From contig CBFHXG010000036.1 of the NCBI GenBank assembly GCA_965659725.1, positions 1 to 22,551 on the forward strand: a DNA stretch of 22,551 bases, read 5' to 3'. The stretch comes from Phaeocystidibacter sp965659725. Its GTDB lineage: Bacteria; Bacteroidota; Bacteroidia; Flavobacteriales; Schleiferiaceae. This document shows positions 1 through 6,742 of the stretch, one piece after another (positions within the stretch are counted from its first letter, which is position 1; the number at the start of each line of letters is the position of its first letter). The translations under genes were made by a program, and so were the position numbers. A model generated the notes under the pieces. The model did no database searches and had not been told where the DNA came from. It saw only the letters and a list, made by a program, of their open reading frames with translations.

Positions 1-774
1 GACGGGATTGTAAAAACCCGCCGAATTGGTCATAACTACGAGTTTGAACAGATAAAGAACTACGTAGAAGGTGATGATTATCGCAGTATCAACTGGAAAG
101 CCACGGGAAGATTGAATCAGCTCATGGTGAATCAATACACTGATGAGCAAGCCCAACCGGTTTACTGTCTGATCGATAAATCCCGACAGATGAACTTGCC
201 TTTCAATGGAATGACGTTGTTGGACTATGCGATCAATTCGAGTTTGGTTATCAGTAATGTGGCTCTACAAAAGAAAGATAGGATCGGTTTGGTGTCCTTC
301 GGAGAGAAGATCGACACCATGATGAAGGCTTCTAAAAACCCGCGCCAATTGCCCCAGATACTGGAGTCACTTTACGCTGAAGAACCCAATGAATTCGATG
401 CCAACTATCCGCTTTTATACAAGGTGATGAACAGCTTGGCGAGAACGCGATCCTTGCTCTTCCTCTTTACGAATATCGAGAGTAGACATCACATGAATCG
501 CATACTACCACAGCTATTGCGACTTCACAAACGTCATTTATTAGTGGTGATCTTCTTTAGGAATGATGAAATGGAAGACTATGCCTCTTCCCTAGCCTCT
601 AACACATTGGATATCTTTAAAAGGACAGCGGCTGCGAAAATGGTGTCTGAAAAAGAGGTGTTGGTCCGTGAGTTACAACAACATGGCATTCATGCGCTTT
701 TGAGTAGGCCTGAAGAATTGACCATCGACACCCTAAACAAGTATTTGGAATTGAAGGCTCGCGGATTGATTTAG
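1..774 (+). CDS. DUF58 domain protein, 3' part (5' end outside window)
   Basis: The frame is open from base 1, so the gene begins upstream; the first in-frame ATG-like start near 112 lies inside the conserved domain and is not the true start. The visible 257 residues contain the DUF58 hallmark YVEGDDYRSINWKATGR (about residues 20-36), then a von Willebrand A-like half beginning LIDKSRQM, which resembles a MIDAS metal site, and SFGEKID. DUF58 proteins are usually near 300-450 residues, so roughly the N-terminal third to half, often including membrane segments, is missing. In Bacteroidota such proteins commonly sit near MoxR ATPases and von Willebrand A proteins, where they are thought to act in envelope or chaperone functions; those neighbours would lie to the left. 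The exact role is unknown. Family assignment is firm. Confidence 0.88.
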   Translation, partial: DGIVKTRRIGHNYEFEQIKNYVEGDDYRSINWKATGRLNQLMVNQYTDEQAQPVYCLIDKSRQMNLPFNGMTLLDYAINSSLVISNVALQKKDRIGLVSFGEKIDTMMKASKNPRQLPQILESLYAEEPNEFDANYPLLYKVMNSLARTRSLLFLFTNIESRHHMNRILPQLLRLHKRHLLVVIFFRNDEMEDYASSLASNTLDIFKRTAAAKMVSEKEVLVRELQQHGIHALLSRPEELTIDTLNKYLELKARGLI

Positions 775-775
775 G

Positions 776-783
776 TATTTTTG
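776..783 (+). promoter_or_regulatory. TAnnTTTG -7 box directly before the P-loop ATPase gene
   Basis: TATTTTTG matches the Bacteroidota -7 consensus TAnnTTTG and ends four bases before the ATG at 788. A TTG at 751-753 lies 22 bases upstream, slightly longer than usual -33/-7 spacing. Transcription would begin at or very near the A of the ATG, giving a leaderless or nearly leaderless mRNA. Confidence 0.45.
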
Positions 784-787
784 CCCT

Positions 788-1324
788 ATGTCAACGAAGC
801 GCATAGCCCTCACTGGAGGTCCTGGTACCGGAAAAACAAGCTTGATCAACGAATTAGAGCGATTAGGCTATCCTTGCTCACATGAGTATTCCCGACAGAT
901 CATTCGAGAATCCTTGGCAACAGGATCGGATGTTACTCCGTGGGACAACCTTGATGAGTTTTCACATCGCGTAATGGAAGGTAGGATCCTTCAGCATCAA
1001 GAAGCTAGTGGTTTCATCCACTTTTTCGACCGCACGATCATTGATACCATAGCCTATCAAGAGGCGGATAAACTGGCAGTGAAACCTGAATGGGCAAAAG
1101 CGGCAGAAATGTTTCGCTTTGATCATGAGGTTTTCATCACCCCACCATGGCCGGAGATCTTCCAACGGGAAGAAGAAAGACAAGAATCGGTTGAGCAATT
1201 ACAACACATACACGACCATCTCGTTTCTGCCTATCAGAAATACGGCTACAAGATCATAGAAGTACCAAAGGTTTCCATTGAAGAGCGTATCAAGTGGATT
1301 TTAGAAAGAGTTGAAGACAAATAA
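788..1324 (+). CDS. P-loop ATPase, AAA_28/NadR-like family
   Basis: A 178-residue protein beginning with a beta strand and a Walker A loop, GGPGTGKTS, at residues 10-18. It continues with EYSRQIIRE (about 33-41) and FFDRTIIDT around residues 79-87, a pattern typical of the AAA_28 (NadR-like nucleotide kinase) group. Members resemble nucleoside or nicotinamide riboside kinases, but most have no proven substrate; there is no NadR adenylyltransferase domain here. The ATG at 788 is preferred because it places the P-loop at the usual distance from the N terminus and lies just after a promoter box. The gene starts 13 bases after the DUF58 stop and its end overlaps the recQ start by 14 bases, so the three may be partly co-transcribed. 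Function unassigned. Confidence 0.85.
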   Translation: MSTKRIALTGGPGTGKTSLINELERLGYPCSHEYSRQIIRESLATGSDVTPWDNLDEFSHRVMEGRILQHQEASGFIHFFDRTIIDTIAYQEADKLAVKPEWAKAAEMFRFDHEVFITPPWPEIFQREEERQESVEQLQHIHDHLVSAYQKYGYKIIEVPKVSIEERIKWILERVEDK

Positions 1325-3206
1325 CGACATACAAGAGACCCTCAAAGCGTACTTCGGTTACCCCGATTTTCGTCCTGGTCAGCGGGCTATCATCGAAGAT
1401 ATCCTCGGTGGTAAGGACGTTATCGCATTGCTTCCTACGGGAGGTGGAAAGAGCCTTTGTTATCAGGTTCCTGCTCTGCACAAACAAGGTGTATGTATCG
1501 TTATCTCCCCCTTGATCGCCTTGATGAAGGATCAGGTTGAGGCCCTGAAGAAACGAGGCATCGCAGCTGAAGCCTTGGTAAGTGGAATGAGTCATAGGGA
1601 CCTTGACAGGATCCTCGACAATGTAGTTTATGGAGACATCAAATTCCTTTACCTCTCACCTGAACGATTGAAGAGCGAATTGGTACGGGAAAGGTTGAAG
1701 AGAATGGATGTGAACCTCGTGGCCATCGATGAAGCACACTGTGTCTCTCAATGGGGGTATGACTTCAGGCCACCTTATCTAGAGATATCGGAGATACGAG
1801 AATGGACCGGTGAGGCTCCATTCATGGCTCTTACTGCATCAGCGACACCAGAGGTTGTTACGGACCTTGAAGCGAAACTCAAACTTGACAATCCGTCCAT
1901 TCACAGAAAGAGCTTCTACCGACCCAATTTGAACTTGAATGTAACATGGACCGATAAGCAGGAGCAAACCTTACTTGATACTATTCGGGCCAATCCAGGT
2001 ACGGCTATCGTATATATTCGATCTAGGAATGGTACCACGAGAATTGCCACGCGATTGATGGCGATGGGCATCTCGGCTGCTAGCTACCACGCAGGACTCA
2101 CGCGTGAAGAAAGAGACGAGCGACAAGCTCAGTGGATGGCTGGAGATATTCAGGTGATGGTTGCCACCAATGCCTTCGGTATGGGTATCGACAAGCCTGA
2201 TGTTCGATTGGTAGTTCACCTTGAACTACCCGATGCGTTGGAGGCGTACTATCAAGAAGCAGGAAGAGGTGGTCGAGATGGAAAGGAATCTACCGCAGTG
2301 ATGATACTGACGGGTGAAGCATCATCGAGACTGAAGGAAAGAACGAGATCTCAGTTTCCCGATCTACCACATACTCGACGAGTTTATACCGCATTGGCCA
2401 ATCATCTTCAAATCCCCGTTGGATCTGGCGAAGGAACATTTACAGGTCTTGATGTAAAACGCTTCAGCGAGAAATACGATTTGGATATGCGTCAAGTGTA
2501 TCAATCTCTTCTCTTGTTGGAGCGCTACGGTTTGATACGGTTGAGTGAGGGATTCAAGCCAATGAGTTTGGTACACATCAAGCTCTCCTCCTCTGAACTC
2601 TATCCTTTTGAGGTACAGAACCCACGATTTGCCCCATTGATCCGACAAATGCTCCGTTGGTATGGAGGGATAATGTCCGGACCTACGGCCATAGACGAGA
2701 GGGCTTTAGGATCCTCTGCTCAATTGATGGACTCTTCCGTTCACAAGCAGCTAAAGGCCTTAGAAGGAATGGGTGTATTGGAATACCGTCCAGCCACTGC
2801 AGGTCAAGGGCTGGAGTGGACCATGGCTCGAATGGAGAGCCAATACTTGCCCATTAAACAAGCGGAATTGAAGAAATTAGCCGATGAAGCCGAAAAGCGC
2901 ATGCGAGCTATTATCTATTTCGCAGAACACAAGCGAGATTGTAGATTCTCCATGATGCTCGAGTACTTTGGTGAAAAGCCCATTGAGTGTGGACATTGTG
3001 ACAATTGTAAGTCGTCATCGGCTGGAATCCCGAAAGAGTCGCCTGAAAGCAAGCTTAAGGAACTCTTGAGAGAACCTAAGACATTGGCACAGATCGAGGA
3101 GGAATTATCCGGCTACCCTGTATCTGCCATCCGCAAGACATTGAGTTATTTACTGGATGAAGGTGTGATTTGCCGAACAGATCAGGGTACGTATGTCATT
3201 TGCTAA
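1311..3206 (+). CDS. recQ: ATP-dependent DNA helicase RecQ
   Basis: RecQ unwinds DNA 3' to 5' in recombination and replication-fork repair. The 631-residue product shows the RecQ motif 0 FRPGQ (residues 20-24), Walker A TGGGKS (43-48), the DEAH box at 140-143 followed by CVSQWGYDFRPPY, the motif V/VI region with ATNAFGMGIDKPDVR and QEAGRGGRDG, and the RQC zinc site formed by C544, C560, C563 and C566. After the zinc site there is only a short winged-helix-like tail, so no HRDC domain is evident. The start is a TTG at 1311 inside the end of the upstream ATPase gene, overlapping it by 14 bases; no ATG is available before motif 0, and translation from the TTG gives the expected N-terminal length. 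Identification is very secure; the exact start is less so. Confidence 0.96.
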   Translation: MKTNNDIQETLKAYFGYPDFRPGQRAIIEDILGGKDVIALLPTGGGKSLCYQVPALHKQGVCIVISPLIALMKDQVEALKKRGIAAEALVSGMSHRDLDRILDNVVYGDIKFLYLSPERLKSELVRERLKRMDVNLVAIDEAHCVSQWGYDFRPPYLEISEIREWTGEAPFMALTASATPEVVTDLEAKLKLDNPSIHRKSFYRPNLNLNVTWTDKQEQTLLDTIRANPGTAIVYIRSRNGTTRIATRLMAMGISAASYHAGLTREERDERQAQWMAGDIQVMVATNAFGMGIDKPDVRLVVHLELPDALEAYYQEAGRGGRDGKESTAVMILTGEASSRLKERTRSQFPDLPHTRRVYTALANHLQIPVGSGEGTFTGLDVKRFSEKYDLDMRQVYQSLLLLERYGLIRLSEGFKPMSLVHIKLSSSELYPFEVQNPRFAPLIRQMLRWYGGIMSGPTAIDERALGSSAQLMDSSVHKQLKALEGMGVLEYRPATAGQGLEWTMARMESQYLPIKQAELKKLADEAEKRMRAIIYFAEHKRDCRFSMMLEYFGEKPIECGHCDNCKSSSAGIPKESPESKLKELLREPKTLAQIEEELSGYPVSAIRKTLSYLLDEGVICRTDQGTYVIC

Positions 3207-3209
3207 TAA

Positions 3210-3217
3210 TAGCTTTG
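3210..3217 (+). promoter_or_regulatory. TAnnTTTG -7 box directly before fmt
   Basis: TAGCTTTG fits the Bacteroidota -7 consensus and ends four bases before the fmt ATG at 3222, immediately after the recQ stop. No clear -33 TTG is seen at the expected distance, so this may be a weak promoter or chance; it has the same spacing as two other genes in the window. Confidence 0.35.
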
Positions 3218-3221
3218 TTGC

Positions 3222-4169
3222 ATGAAAGCACGGATCGTATTCATGGGGACGCCTGATTTTGCGGTTGCTTCCCTTAAAGCATTACATGAATCGGAGCATG
3301 AAGTTGCGGCAGTCGTAACCGTTCCAGATAAACCGGCAGGTCGTGGTAGAAAACCAAAGGCCAGTGCGGTCAAGGAGGCTGCTTTGGAGATGAAAATTCC
3401 AGTTCTCCAGCCGGAAAAGCTCAGGGATGAAACCTTTCAGGCAGAACTGAGGTCCTTCAATGCAGATGTATTCGTAGTTGTGGCTTTCAGGATGTTGCCT
3501 ACATCGGTTTGGGCCATGCCTCCAAAGGGAACTTTCAATTTACATGCATCGTTGCTGCCTAATTACAGGGGCGCTGCGCCTATTCATTGGGCAGTGATCA
3601 ATGGTGAGAAAGAAACGGGTGTCACGACATTCTTGTTGGATGAGAAGATAGACACGGGTTCTATCCTCATGCAATCCGCCACTTCTATTGAAGAAAATGA
3701 AACAACGGGAGAGCTGTACGAACGCTTGATGAATATGGGTGCCCCGATTGTAGTGCAGACCGTTTCCGGATTGATGAAAGGTGACTTGCGACCTAAACCT
3801 CAGGATGAAAATGCACCTATGAATCCTGCGCCGAAACTATTCAGGGAACATCAGTATTTGCAATTGGACAGATCAGCGAAAGAATTACACGATCAGGTTC
3901 GAGGCTTGACACCCTTCCCCTCTCCTCTTTTGGTATTTGAAATGGAGGGTGAGCGTTTTGAAGCCAAAGTGGGCTCGTCTGGATATTCGGAAGACAACCT
4001 TGCTCTGGGAGAACTAAAATGGACGGATACCGAACTCTTGATCGGCACGTCGAAGGGCACCTTGAAATTGGGTCAAATTCAGTGGCCGGGAAAACGCAAA
4101 ATGGGTGTCCACGACTTTAAAAATGGATTCTCTGACTTTGACAAGTTGGGGCTTGTTGTAAACCCTTGA
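3222..4169 (+). CDS. fmt: Methionyl-tRNA formyltransferase
   Basis: The enzyme transfers a formyl group from 10-formyltetrahydrofolate to initiator Met-tRNA. The 315-residue protein opens with FMGTPDFAVASL, a normal Fmt N terminus, which fixes the ATG at 3222. The catalytic triad residues N106, H108 and D144 fall at the same numbers as in the E. coli enzyme, within FNLHASLLPNYRGAAPI and DEKIDTGSIL. A Rossmann-type formyltransferase domain (about 1-190) is followed by the C-terminal OB-like domain (about 205-305) containing LTPFPSP. Length matches the family (about 310-320). The gene begins 15 bases after recQ and may be read through from it, or have its own promoter. Confidence 0.97.
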   Translation: MKARIVFMGTPDFAVASLKALHESEHEVAAVVTVPDKPAGRGRKPKASAVKEAALEMKIPVLQPEKLRDETFQAELRSFNADVFVVVAFRMLPTSVWAMPPKGTFNLHASLLPNYRGAAPIHWAVINGEKETGVTTFLLDEKIDTGSILMQSATSIEENETTGELYERLMNMGAPIVVQTVSGLMKGDLRPKPQDENAPMNPAPKLFREHQYLQLDRSAKELHDQVRGLTPFPSPLLVFEMEGERFEAKVGSSGYSEDNLALGELKWTDTELLIGTSKGTLKLGQIQWPGKRKMGVHDFKNGFSDFDKLGLVVNP

Positions 4170-4340
4170 TTTTACTGGGACGAGCGTTTTGCAAGAAAAT
4201 TCGGTCGGGTTTTTCAACAATTTATCGGTTTTATCAACAAACTACCCCCTTTTTCGCGCTGAAACTTGCATGAACTCTGCGTTCGTCTATATTTGTAGGG
4301 CATTCAAGCGAAAAAATGTATAACTAAAAAATCATTCGCC
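4170..4340 (+). promoter_or_regulatory. fmt-HU intergenic region with the HU promoter
   Basis: The promoter candidate is a TTG at 4266-4268 and a -7 box TATATTTG at 4288-4295 separated by 19 bases, which is the normal Bacteroidota spacing. The predicted transcript has a leader of roughly 40 bases, A-rich just before the HU ATG. Upstream, two similar AT-rich words ending in CAACAA occur at about 4211-4220 and 4231-4240. No convincing terminator for fmt is visible. Confidence 0.6.
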
Positions 4341-4613
4341 ATGAACAAAGCTGAATTGATTGACGCAATGGCTGCTGACGCAGGCATCTCAAAAGCACAA
4401 GCCAAAAAGGCACTCGACTCTTTCACATCTAATGTAGGAGGCGCACTTGGAAAAGGTGGTCGTGTATCTCTAGTAGGATTCGGATCATTTTCTGTATCTA
4501 AGCGTTCTGCTCGTGAAGGTCGTAACCCACAGACTGGTGCTCCAATCAAAATTGCTGCTAAGAACGTAGCTAAGTTCAAGCCAGGTGCAGAACTCAACGA
4601 CAAGTTGAACTAA
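4341..4613 (+). CDS. DNA-binding protein HU
   Basis: A 90-residue histone-like protein that bends DNA and helps compact the nucleoid. It starts MNKAELIDAMAADAGISKAQ and carries the HU/IHF signature GFGSFSVSKRSAREGRNPQT at about residues 46-65, including the DNA-intercalating RNP segment of the beta arms. The C-terminal IAAKNVAKFKPGAELNDKLN is typical of HU homodimers. Length is exactly the family norm. It stands alone with its own promoter and a strong terminator, which suits a highly expressed gene. HU and IHF subunits are hard to separate from sequence, so no subtype symbol is given. Confidence 0.96.
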   Translation: MNKAELIDAMAADAGISKAQAKKALDSFTSNVGGALGKGGRVSLVGFGSFSVSKRSAREGRNPQTGAPIKIAAKNVAKFKPGAELNDKLN

Positions 4614-4639
4614 GCAACCTTCTTGATAGAAGAAATCAA

Positions 4640-4662
4640 CCCCGCGGAAGCGGGGTTTTTTT
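4640..4662 (+). terminator. Rho-independent terminator after HU
   Basis: The stem CCCCGC (4640-4645) pairs perfectly with GCGGGG (4650-4655) across a GGAA tetraloop and is followed by seven T residues (4656-4662). It lies 26 bases after the HU stop codon. Confidence 0.95.
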
Positions 4663-4698
4663 ATGGCCTAGTGTCAAGTGGCAGGGAGACGGTTGGAG

Positions 4699-4806
4699 AT
4701 GAAAAAGCTGTTATGGCTGTCATGGTTTTTAGAGCGGGCGCGGTTCAGGTTGGTTGTTCCTGGTATTTCTAGGTTGTTTGAAATGGTTGGATCGAGATGT
4801 ACGTGA
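4699..4806 (+). CDS. Possible 35-residue small protein, doubtful
   Basis: A short frame from ATG 4699 to TGA 4804-4806, preceded by GGTTGGAG. The start MKKLLWLSWFLERARFRLVV is basic then hydrophobic, like a short membrane or signal segment. It lies in the G/T-rich stretch after the HU terminator and has no recognised relative. It may well be chance. Confidence 0.12.
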   Translation: MKKLLWLSWFLERARFRLVVPGISRLFEMVGSRCT

Positions 4807-4830
4807 GCGGGGTGTAGGAATATGTGGTTT

Positions 4831-5008
4831 GGGCCCCCAACCCCGCCCTGCTATAAATGTACTCCAACCAAAGTGTGTTATCCGTAGGATATACGGATAC
4901 AAACGGTTAGTTATTTAAAGGACACTACTACTATCAATTTCCGTGGTGAGATACCGAAGTGTCATCGCTTAAAACAATAACTTGAGAGCGGGGCGGGGTT
5001 GGGGGCCC
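4831..5008. repeat. GC-rich inverted repeat with internal hairpins
   Basis: The 18 bases at 4831-4848 (GGGCCCCCAACCCCGCCC) are the exact reverse complement of 4991-5008. Pairing extends inward to 22 positions with a single T:G mismatch (4831-4852 against 4987-5008). Both outer ends are the palindrome GGGCCC. The enclosed 134-138 bases contain a perfect 8-bp hairpin (TATCCGTA at 4879-4886, TACGGATA at 4892-4899, five-base loop) and a weaker 6-bp stem (GACACT 4921-4926 with AGTGTC 4958-4963). It could be a MITE-like or REP-like element, or a structured transcript. The function is unknown; the repeat itself is directly visible. Confidence 0.8.
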
Positions 5009-5049
5009 CTCCAAGACCGACAATCCCTGCCCTCGCCTATCTTCCCCAT

Positions 5050-5077
5050 CAACCTTCCTCTTGCAACCTTCTTCTTG
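5050..5077. repeat. Two tandem 14-base direct repeats
   Basis: CAACCTTCCTCTTG (5050-5063) is followed immediately by CAACCTTCTTCTTG (5064-5077), with one difference. A related word, CAACCTTCTTGA, occurs just after the HU stop near 4615-4626. Meaning unknown. Confidence 0.5.
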
Positions 5078-5375
5078 AAGAGTCCATATTGTTAGCTTCC
5101 TCACAGTGTGCTCCTTTCTCTATGAGCGAAATTCTCTCTCTTGAGAATACACTGAGGTTTTCGAGAGTTACGAATTATCCCCATCAAGGTAGTCGAGGAT
5201 AAAGCGACTAAACTGGTCATTGATAATGCTCATGCCGAAAAATAGGGTCAGTTGACTCAATAATAATCAGTCATCTATTGCAACGCTTGCGACTAATCAT
5301 CAATATCCCGGAGAACTCTAGTTATTTGTCGGCAGCTCTCCTGCCAAGTGGTGAATATCAAGTCTACTTCTTGGC

Positions 5376-5406
5376 AAAAAAAAACGAGGACAGTTACCCA
5401 TCCTCG
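5376..5406 (-). terminator. Rho-independent terminator of the sulfate-activation operon
   Basis: On the minus strand CGAGGA (5406-5401) pairs with TCCTCG (5390-5385) around a 10-base loop, followed by nine T residues (5384-5376). It lies 43 bases after the cysN stop, marking the end of the minus-strand operon. Confidence 0.93.
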
Positions 5407-5449
5407 CTTCATATCTTGCATGAACGCTTAAACGTTTGATGTAGAACAA

Positions 5450-6715
5450 TCAAATGATCATTCCTGCCGCAACGGTTTCATGCGTAGTTTCATCGATCAG
5501 GATCAATGAACCTGTATGACGATTCCGGCGGTATGAATCGGCAAAAATTGGACGTGTAGATCGAAATTTTGCACGGAAGATGTCGTTCATAGCAATATTC
5601 TTATCCTCCTCATTTCGATGTAATGTATTGATATCCACTTTGTAAACGATATCTGTGATCATTGCACGGGATTCGTTACTCGTGTGACGAAGAATATACT
5701 TACCTCTCGGGATAGGACCTTGAGGATTCAACCAACAGATCATCACATCGATGTCTTGTAAGCTTTGAGGTTGATTGTTCGGACGAACGATCATGTCTCC
5801 TCTACTTACATCAATATCATCTTCCAAATTGATTGTGACGCTCATTGGCGGGAAAGCCTCTTGGATCTCCCCGTCCAAAGTGACGATCGAAGAGATCTTT
5901 GAAGACAATCCACTTGGCAAAACGGTAACTTCATCGCCTGGCTTGAATACACCACCTGCAATGCGACCAGCATATCCACGGTAGTCATGGTATTCATCTG
6001 AATGTGGACGAATTACGGTCTGTACAGGAAAACGACAATCGATGTGGTTCTCATCCGAACCAATGTGAATGGTCTCCAAGGTGTGTAGAAGTGTACCGCC
6101 CTCATACCAGTCCATGTTCTTTCCGCGATTCACTACGTTGTCGCCGTGCAAGGCTGAGATCGGGATGAAACGAACATCCTTCACGTCAAGTTTAGCCGCG
6201 AATTCCTCGTACTGATCAATGATCTCATTGTATCTCTCCTCACTGTAGTCGGCTAGATCCATCTTATTGATGCACACGATGATGTGTGGAATCTGAAGAA
6301 GGGAGGCAATGAATGAGTGTCGCTTCGTTTGCTCGAGCACTCCGTTGCGGGCATCGACCAAGATCAAGGCCACATTGGCTGTTGATGCGCCTGTCACCAT
6401 GTTCCGCGTATACTGAATATGGCCTGGAGTATCGGCAATGATGAACTTGCGCTTAGGTGTAGCGAAGTAGCGGTAGGCCACGTCGATTGTAATACCTTGT
6501 TCGCGCTCGTCTTTTAGTCCGTCGGTGAAAAGAGAAAGATCCACATGATCCAGTCCTTTTTTAGTACTGGATTTGGTAACCGCTTCGATCTGATCCTCAA
6601 AGATGCTCTTACTATCAAAGAGCAAGCGACCGATCAAAGTGGACTTTCCGTCGTCTACGCTTCCTGCAGTAGTAAAGCGCAACAATTCCATATCTAGGTA
6701 ATTCGATGTATCCAT
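5450..6715 (-). CDS. cysN: Sulfate adenylyltransferase subunit 1 (GTPase)
   Basis: CysN is the GTP-hydrolysing regulatory subunit of ATP sulfurylase; with CysD it makes adenosine 5'-phosphosulfate (APS) from sulfate and ATP. The 421-residue protein is an EF-Tu-like GTPase: G1 GSVDDGKST (18-26), G3 DTPGH (95-99), G4 NKMD (150-153) and G5 SALHG (187-191), then two beta-barrel domains. The N terminus MDTSNYLDMELLRFTTAGSV places G1 at the expected position. It is not fused to an APS kinase; cysC is a separate gene upstream. It follows cysD after 26 bases and is the last gene before the operon terminator. Confidence 0.96.
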   Translation of the reverse strand: MDTSNYLDMELLRFTTAGSVDDGKSTLIGRLLFDSKSIFEDQIEAVTKSSTKKGLDHVDLSLFTDGLKDEREQGITIDVAYRYFATPKRKFIIADTPGHIQYTRNMVTGASTANVALILVDARNGVLEQTKRHSFIASLLQIPHIIVCINKMDLADYSEERYNEIIDQYEEFAAKLDVKDVRFIPISALHGDNVVNRGKNMDWYEGGTLLHTLETIHIGSDENHIDCRFPVQTVIRPHSDEYHDYRGYAGRIAGGVFKPGDEVTVLPSGLSSKISSIVTLDGEIQEAFPPMSVTINLEDDIDVSRGDMIVRPNNQPQSLQDIDVMICWLNPQGPIPRGKYILRHTSNESRAMITDIVYKVDINTLHRNEEDKNIAMNDIFRAKFRSTRPIFADSYRRNRHTGSLILIDETTHETVAAGMII

Positions 6716-6742
6716 CGTTGATGTCTTTTCTTGGTTTGATGT

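Larger units (their letters stand above)
4663..5375. other. Gene-free stretch between HU and cysN
   Basis: No open frame here resembles a known protein. The left part (about 4670-4830) is strongly G/T-rich on the plus strand with repeated GGTTGG/AGGTTG words, while the right part (about 5009-5110) is C/T-rich. Between them lies a GC-rich inverted repeat (see the repeat entry). Further right (5110-5375) the sequence is A/T-richer and holds only short palindromes, such as GGCAG/CTGCC near 5333-5347 and TGCCAAG (5342-5348) with CTTGGCA (5370-5376). It may be a decayed mobile element, a structured RNA, or neutral spacer. Confidence 0.5.

Noticed and set aside
112..774. A separate 220-residue gene starting at 112
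   Set aside because: The frame is open from base 1 and bases before 112 encode the conserved DUF58 GDDYRSINWKA motif, so this is an internal methionine or alternate start.
4209..4242. Two DnaA-box-like words (TTTTCAACA and TTATCAACA) before HU
   Set aside because: Each has one or two mismatches to the consensus, only two occur, and no dnaA or dnaN is nearby; better read as AT-rich upstream DNA.
4921..4963. Possible tRNA or riboswitch in the hairpin region between the repeat arms
   Set aside because: No cloverleaf, no T-loop sequence, and no match to a riboswitch core that I can recognise; kept only as part of the repeat element.
4999..5202. A 67-residue plus-strand frame starting in the right repeat arm
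   Set aside because: Starts at TTG inside the palindrome, has proline/serine-rich low-complexity sequence, no recognised relative and no promoter.
5168..5233. A 21-residue minus-strand frame (MSIINDQFSRFILDYLDGDN...) with TATTTTTC three bases before its ATG
   Set aside because: Too short, -7 box imperfect, and no recognised relative; most likely chance, although the box resembles the leaderless pattern seen elsewhere.
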